Positions 13,641 to 16,288 of a stretch of 16,288 nt of DNA are shown here, in pieces. The notes under the pieces are model-generated. The model did not search any database and was not told where the DNA came from. It worked only from the letters and a program-made list of their open reading frames with translations. Source of the stretch: an uncultured Bacilli bacterium (GTDB lineage: Bacteria > Bacillota_I > Bacilli_A > RF39 > UBA660); contig CAKPCM010000020.1 of NCBI GenBank assembly GCA_934141615.1, positions 1 through 16,288 of the forward strand. The letters are read 5' to 3'. Position 1 is the stretch's first letter, and each line of letters opens with the position of its first letter. Position numbers and translations under genes: made by a program.

Positions 13641-13661
13641 ATTATAAGTTAATGTTATAAT
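13641..13661. promoter_or_regulatory. Divergent promoter pair
   Basis: ATTATAA, seven bases, TTATAAT forms an inverted pair of -10 boxes. On the plus strand TGTTATAAT (13653-13661) is an extended -10 for the acetyltransferase gene. On the minus strand TTATAAT (13647-13641) can serve the papain-fold-like gene. The boxes are close enough that the two polymerases would compete. Confidence 0.55.
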
Positions 13662-13682
13662 AATTTTGAAAGGATTTTAATT

Positions 13683-14132
13683 ATGAAAATAAAAAATATT
13701 ATGGATGATATAAAACATCTAGAAGAATATGCAAAAATATGTCAGGTGACATGGGGAAAAAAGAGAACAAATGAAGAGCTTAAAACGTATACTAAGGAAA
13801 AAGTCAAAAGAATTTTAGAAGAAGATAAAGTTATAAGTATACTTGGACTTTTAGATAATGATAAATTAATTGGTTTTATATCCTTATTTAAGTATGACGG
13901 AGATGAAATGAATAACCTTACTCCTTGGTATGCTACTATGTATGTAAAAAAAGAATATAGAAATAAAGGATATTCTAAAATACTTAATGATGCCATTTTA
14001 AATGAGGCTAAGAAAAAAGGATATGATAGGATATACTTAAAATCTAATTTAGTAAACTATTATGAAAAGTTTGGTGCTAAATATATTAAAACTTTAAATA
14101 ATAAGGAAAAGTTATATTATATAGACCTATAA
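13683..14132 (+). CDS. GNAT-family N-acetyltransferase
   Basis: 149 residues, typical of a single-domain GNAT enzyme that moves an acetyl group from acetyl-CoA to an amine. Strand 4 is PWYATMYV (81-88). Motif A for acetyl-CoA binding follows as KKEYRNKGYSKIL (89-101), with R93, G96 and a Ser where many members have Gly or Ala. The C-terminal NYYEKFGAKYIK (125-136) is the usual motif B region. The substrate cannot be told from sequence. GAAAGGAT lies at good distance before the ATG. It is monocistronic and convergent with the dacF-like gene, with which it shares the terminator region. Confidence 0.87.
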   Translation: MKIKNIMDDIKHLEEYAKICQVTWGKKRTNEELKTYTKEKVKRILEEDKVISILGLLDNDKLIGFISLFKYDGDEMNNLTPWYATMYVKKEYRNKGYSKILNDAILNEAKKKGYDRIYLKSNLVNYYEKFGAKYIKTLNNKEKLYYIDL

Positions 14133-14157
14133 AAAGAACAACTTAGTTAGTTGCTCT
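14131..14157 (-). terminator. Terminator of the dacF-like gene, partly shared with the GNAT gene
   Basis: On the minus strand AGAGCAAC pairs with GTTGTTCT (one G-U) across a seven-base loop and TTTTT follows. On the plus strand the same stem has an A-C mismatch and a poorer T run, so it should work best for the minus-strand gene. Confidence 0.65.
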
Positions 14158-15398
14158 TACATACTTCCAGATAAAATACTTATTATAGAACGTTTATAAA
14201 GTTCTAATATATTTGCCTTATTAGCATCTTCTTTTACGGTTAAATCTACTTCATTTATAACTTTGCTGCCATCTTTTAGTTTTAATACACCAACTTTTTC
14301 TCCTTTTTTAACAGGGAGTTTTATTCTATTTAGTTTCATCTCATAATTTAATGCATCTTTTTCATTACCTTTTTCTACTAGTACACTAGCATCCTTTTTA
14401 GGAACTATTTCTATCCTTTTATTTTCTGCCTTTGACATGTTTTTTTCGGATACTACTTCTCCTTTTTTAACCTCTACTTGCATTTCATATGAATTAAATC
14501 CGTAATCTAATAGAGTCATCATATTGCTATTTCTTGTTTTACTTTCACTTGCTCCCATGATGGTTCCAATAAGTCTCATTCTATCTCTTTTTGCTGTTGC
14601 AGTAAGACAGTATCCTGCTTCTTTAGTATATCCAGTTTTAAGTCCATCAGCACCATCGTAAGTTTTTATTAACTTGTTTGTATTTACAAGCCAAAATTTA
14701 TTATCAGTATCTTGTCTTAGGTAATCTTCATATATGGTAGTAAAATCAAATATCTTTTCGTGCTTAATTAATTCTCTTGCCATAAATGCCATATCATATG
14801 CTGATGAATAATGATTAGCTTCATCAAGACCTACGGCATTTTTGAAATTAGTATCTTTAAGACCTAATTCTTTTGCCTTTTCATTCATCATCTTAACAAA
14901 TCTTTTTTCAGTACCACCTATTTTTTCTGCAAAAACAATTGTAGCGTCATTAGCAGAACCTACCGCAACGGCCTTAAACAAATCTTTTACACTCATTTTT
15001 TCATTTGGTTGTAAAAATATTTGAGACCCTCCCATTGATGCAGCATATTCACTTGTAACTAAAGTATCATTCCATTTTAACTTACCTTTTTCGATTTGTT
15101 CCATTATAAGAATCATACTCATTATTTTTGTCATTGAAGCTGGAGCATACCTATCGTGTGATCTTTTTTCATAAAGTACTTTCCCAGTTGTCTCTTCAAT
15201 TAAAATGGCACTTTTACCATCAGTTAAAATATCATCTTTTTCTTCTTTATTGGTATTTTTTGTATTGTCACATTCTTCCTTTATGCAATCAGTATTATTT
15301 TCTGTAGTGGTTTTGGTTGTAGTTTTATCATCGCTATAAGCTCCTATAATTGGTATAAAAAGAAACATACAAATAATAAAGAAACATATTTTTTTCAA
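14157..15398 (-). CDS. dacF: D-alanyl-D-alanine carboxypeptidase, DacF-like (PBP5 family)
   Basis: 413 residues. The start is TTG at 15398, with GAGGTG eight bases upstream; the next ATG would cut the signal peptide. Residues 1-22 form a signal peptide (MKK, hydrophobic core, cleavage near AYS). A polar Thr/Asn/Glu/Lys linker (23-56) with two Cys (38, 43) follows. The peptidase S11 domain has SMTK (88-91), SAN (148-150) and KTG (254-256). A C-terminal beta domain (about 290-390) and an amphipathic end fit membrane anchoring. It trims the terminal D-Ala of peptidoglycan peptides outside the membrane. In B. subtilis dacF lies directly upstream of spoIIAA; here it is on the same strand but about 10 kb away, so a vegetative DacA role is also possible. 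Confidence 0.92.
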   Translation of the reverse strand: MKKICFFIICMFLFIPIIGAYSDDKTTTKTTTENNTDCIKEECDNTKNTNKEEKDDILTDGKSAILIEETTGKVLYEKRSHDRYAPASMTKIMSMILIMEQIEKGKLKWNDTLVTSEYAASMGGSQIFLQPNEKMSVKDLFKAVAVGSANDATIVFAEKIGGTEKRFVKMMNEKAKELGLKDTNFKNAVGLDEANHYSSAYDMAFMARELIKHEKIFDFTTIYEDYLRQDTDNKFWLVNTNKLIKTYDGADGLKTGYTKEAGYCLTATAKRDRMRLIGTIMGASESKTRNSNMMTLLDYGFNSYEMQVEVKKGEVVSEKNMSKAENKRIEIVPKKDASVLVEKGNEKDALNYEMKLNRIKLPVKKGEKVGVLKLKDGSKVINEVDLTVKEDANKANILELYKRSIISILSGSM

Positions 15399-15489
15399 AA
15401 CCTTGTCACCTCTAATAAAAAATATGTCTTATTAGTATAAATATTCATTTATTTTAAATAGACCACTTTTATATTCTGGCTTTTTAATA

Positions 15490-15495
15490 TATAAT
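15490..15495 (+). promoter_or_regulatory. Probable -10 box of pflA
   Basis: TATAAT about 20 bases before the ATG of pflA. The -35 region is poor. It lies in the roughly 115-base gap shared with the divergent dacF-like gene. Confidence 0.45.
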
Positions 15496-15514
15496 TAACA
15501 TTAGGTGATTAAAG

Positions 15515-16231
15515 ATGGTTGGAAAAGTAAATAGTATTGAGTCAATGGGACTAGTGGATGGTCCTGGAGTTAGATTTGTTGTTTTTATGCAAGGTTGCCC
15601 TTTAAGATGTAAGTTCTGTCATAATCCGGAAACATGGGATTTAAATGGTAAAGCAAAGTGCTATACCCCAGAAGAATTAATTAAAAAAATACTTAATTAT
15701 AAACCGTATTTTAAGCATAATGGTGGTGTTACCTTCTCTGGTGGTGAACCTTTAATGCAAAAAGAATTTTTATTAGAATGTTTAAAGTTATGCAAAGAAA
15801 ATAATATTCATACGTGTCTTGATACCGCAGGAAGCATATTAAACGTAGAAGAAATACTTAAGTATACTGATCTTGTTATGTTTGATATAAAAGGTACAAA
15901 TAAAGATAATTATAAAAATATGACTGGCTTTAACATTGAAAACTCACTTAAGTTTTTAAATCTATGTGAGAAGTTAAACAAAAAACTATGGATTAGAGTT
16001 GTTATCACGCCTGGCATTAATGACACAGAAGAATACGTAAATGAACTTATAAATTTTATTAAACCAATTAAAAACGTAGAAAAAATAGAATTTTTACCAT
16101 ATCATACCCTTGGAGTACATAAGTATGATGATTTAAAAATTAGCTACCCTCTTAAAGGCGTAAGTGATATGGATAAAGATAAATGTAAAAAATTAGAAGA
16201 TATGTTAAAAGAAGGGGATGTTAGAAAATAA
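15515..16231 (+). CDS. pflA: Pyruvate formate-lyase-activating enzyme (radical SAM)
   Basis: 238 residues, normal for PflA. It uses S-adenosylmethionine and a [4Fe-4S] cluster to place the glycyl radical on pyruvate formate-lyase in the cytoplasm under anaerobic conditions. The cluster motif CxxxCxxC is C28, C32, C35 within GCPLRCKFCHNPETW. The start IESMGLVDGPGVRFVVFMQGC, FSGGEP (73-78), FDIKGTNKDNY and RVVITPGINDT are all typical. ATG is preceded by TAGGTGAT. No pyruvate formate-lyase gene is in the window, although pflB is often adjacent. The last two residues, Arg-Lys, and the stop lie inside a terminator stem. Confidence 0.95.
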   Translation: MVGKVNSIESMGLVDGPGVRFVVFMQGCPLRCKFCHNPETWDLNGKAKCYTPEELIKKILNYKPYFKHNGGVTFSGGEPLMQKEFLLECLKLCKENNIHTCLDTAGSILNVEEILKYTDLVMFDIKGTNKDNYKNMTGFNIENSLKFLNLCEKLNKKLWIRVVITPGINDTEEYVNELINFIKPIKNVEKIEFLPYHTLGVHKYDDLKISYPLKGVSDMDKDKCKKLEDMLKEGDVRK

Positions 16232-16260
16232 ATGAATTATTTTCTAGACATCTTCTTTTT
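16211..16260. terminator. Terminator of pflA, enclosing the stops of two convergent genes
   Basis: TAGAAAATAA (16222-16231) and TTATTTTCTA (16237-16246) form a ten-pair stem with loop ATGAA. After a single bulged G, GATGT and ACATC add five pairs. TTCTTTTT follows on the plus strand. The other strand has a weaker T run. Confidence 0.8.
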
Positions 16261-16288
16261 AGATAAAAATAAAAAATAACCCATAAAC
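16237..16288 (-). CDS. C-terminal end of a convergent gene, cut by the right edge
   Basis: On the minus strand one frame ends at TAA (16239-16237) within the terminator stem and reads F-M-G-Y-F-L-F-L-S-K-K-K-M-S-R-K. A hydrophobic stretch followed by a short basic tail is typical of the end of a membrane protein. Only 16 residues are visible, so the call rests mainly on the gene-end context. Confidence 0.4.
   Translation of the reverse strand, partial: FMGYFLFLSKKKMSRK

Overview
This is an AT-rich stretch of a low-G+C, endospore-forming Firmicute. TGG encodes Trp and TGA is used as a stop (end of spoVAD), so the code is standard. The gene content (sigF, spoVAC-spoVAD-spoVAE, a DacF-like carboxypeptidase, PFL-activating enzyme) suggests an anaerobic, probably uncultured gut-type lineage with a compact genome. 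Taxonomy is inferred from style and content only.

Layout. Positions 1-3951 (minus strand) hold a sporulation block: a SpoIIAA-like STAS protein, sigma-F, a terminator, spoVAC-spoVAD-spoVAE, and then an unrecognised lysine-rich protein that runs off the left edge. Two stacked terminators separate this block from gpsA (minus). Next come a DUF1848 protein (minus), a divergent GT-C/DUF6020-like membrane protein (plus), and a convergent two-gene operon (minus) made of a UbiB/AarF-type kinase and a DUF975-CmpB membrane fusion. Positions 11.0-13.6 kb are a decaying tandem duplication. It carries two genes for cytoplasmic proteins built from 28-residue repeats, fragments of a DUF488 gene and of a papain-fold-like gene, and one intact papain-fold-like gene. 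A GNAT acetyltransferase (plus), a dacF-like gene (minus), pflA (plus) and the last codons of a convergent gene complete the window.

How it fits together. In Bacillus subtilis the order is dacF-spoIIAA-spoIIAB-sigF-spoVA. The same genes occur here on one strand in the same order, but about 10 kb of unrelated genes separate dacF from spoIIAA, and spoIIAB is missing: only three bases lie between the STAS gene and sigF. The STAS protein also lacks the serine that SpoIIAB phosphorylates in the classical partner switch. Together these are the strongest sign of an unusual system: sigma-F control here cannot follow the textbook SpoIIAA/SpoIIAB circuit unless a kinase is encoded elsewhere and another residue is used.

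Other signals are two convergent gene pairs whose stop regions lie inside a shared palindromic terminator, so that both proteins end in the same residues; recurrent TGnTATAAT extended -10 promoters; and the duplicated repeat-protein locus, where the joints of the duplication can be read. All promoters, hairpins and alignments were read by eye; no search or folding program was run.
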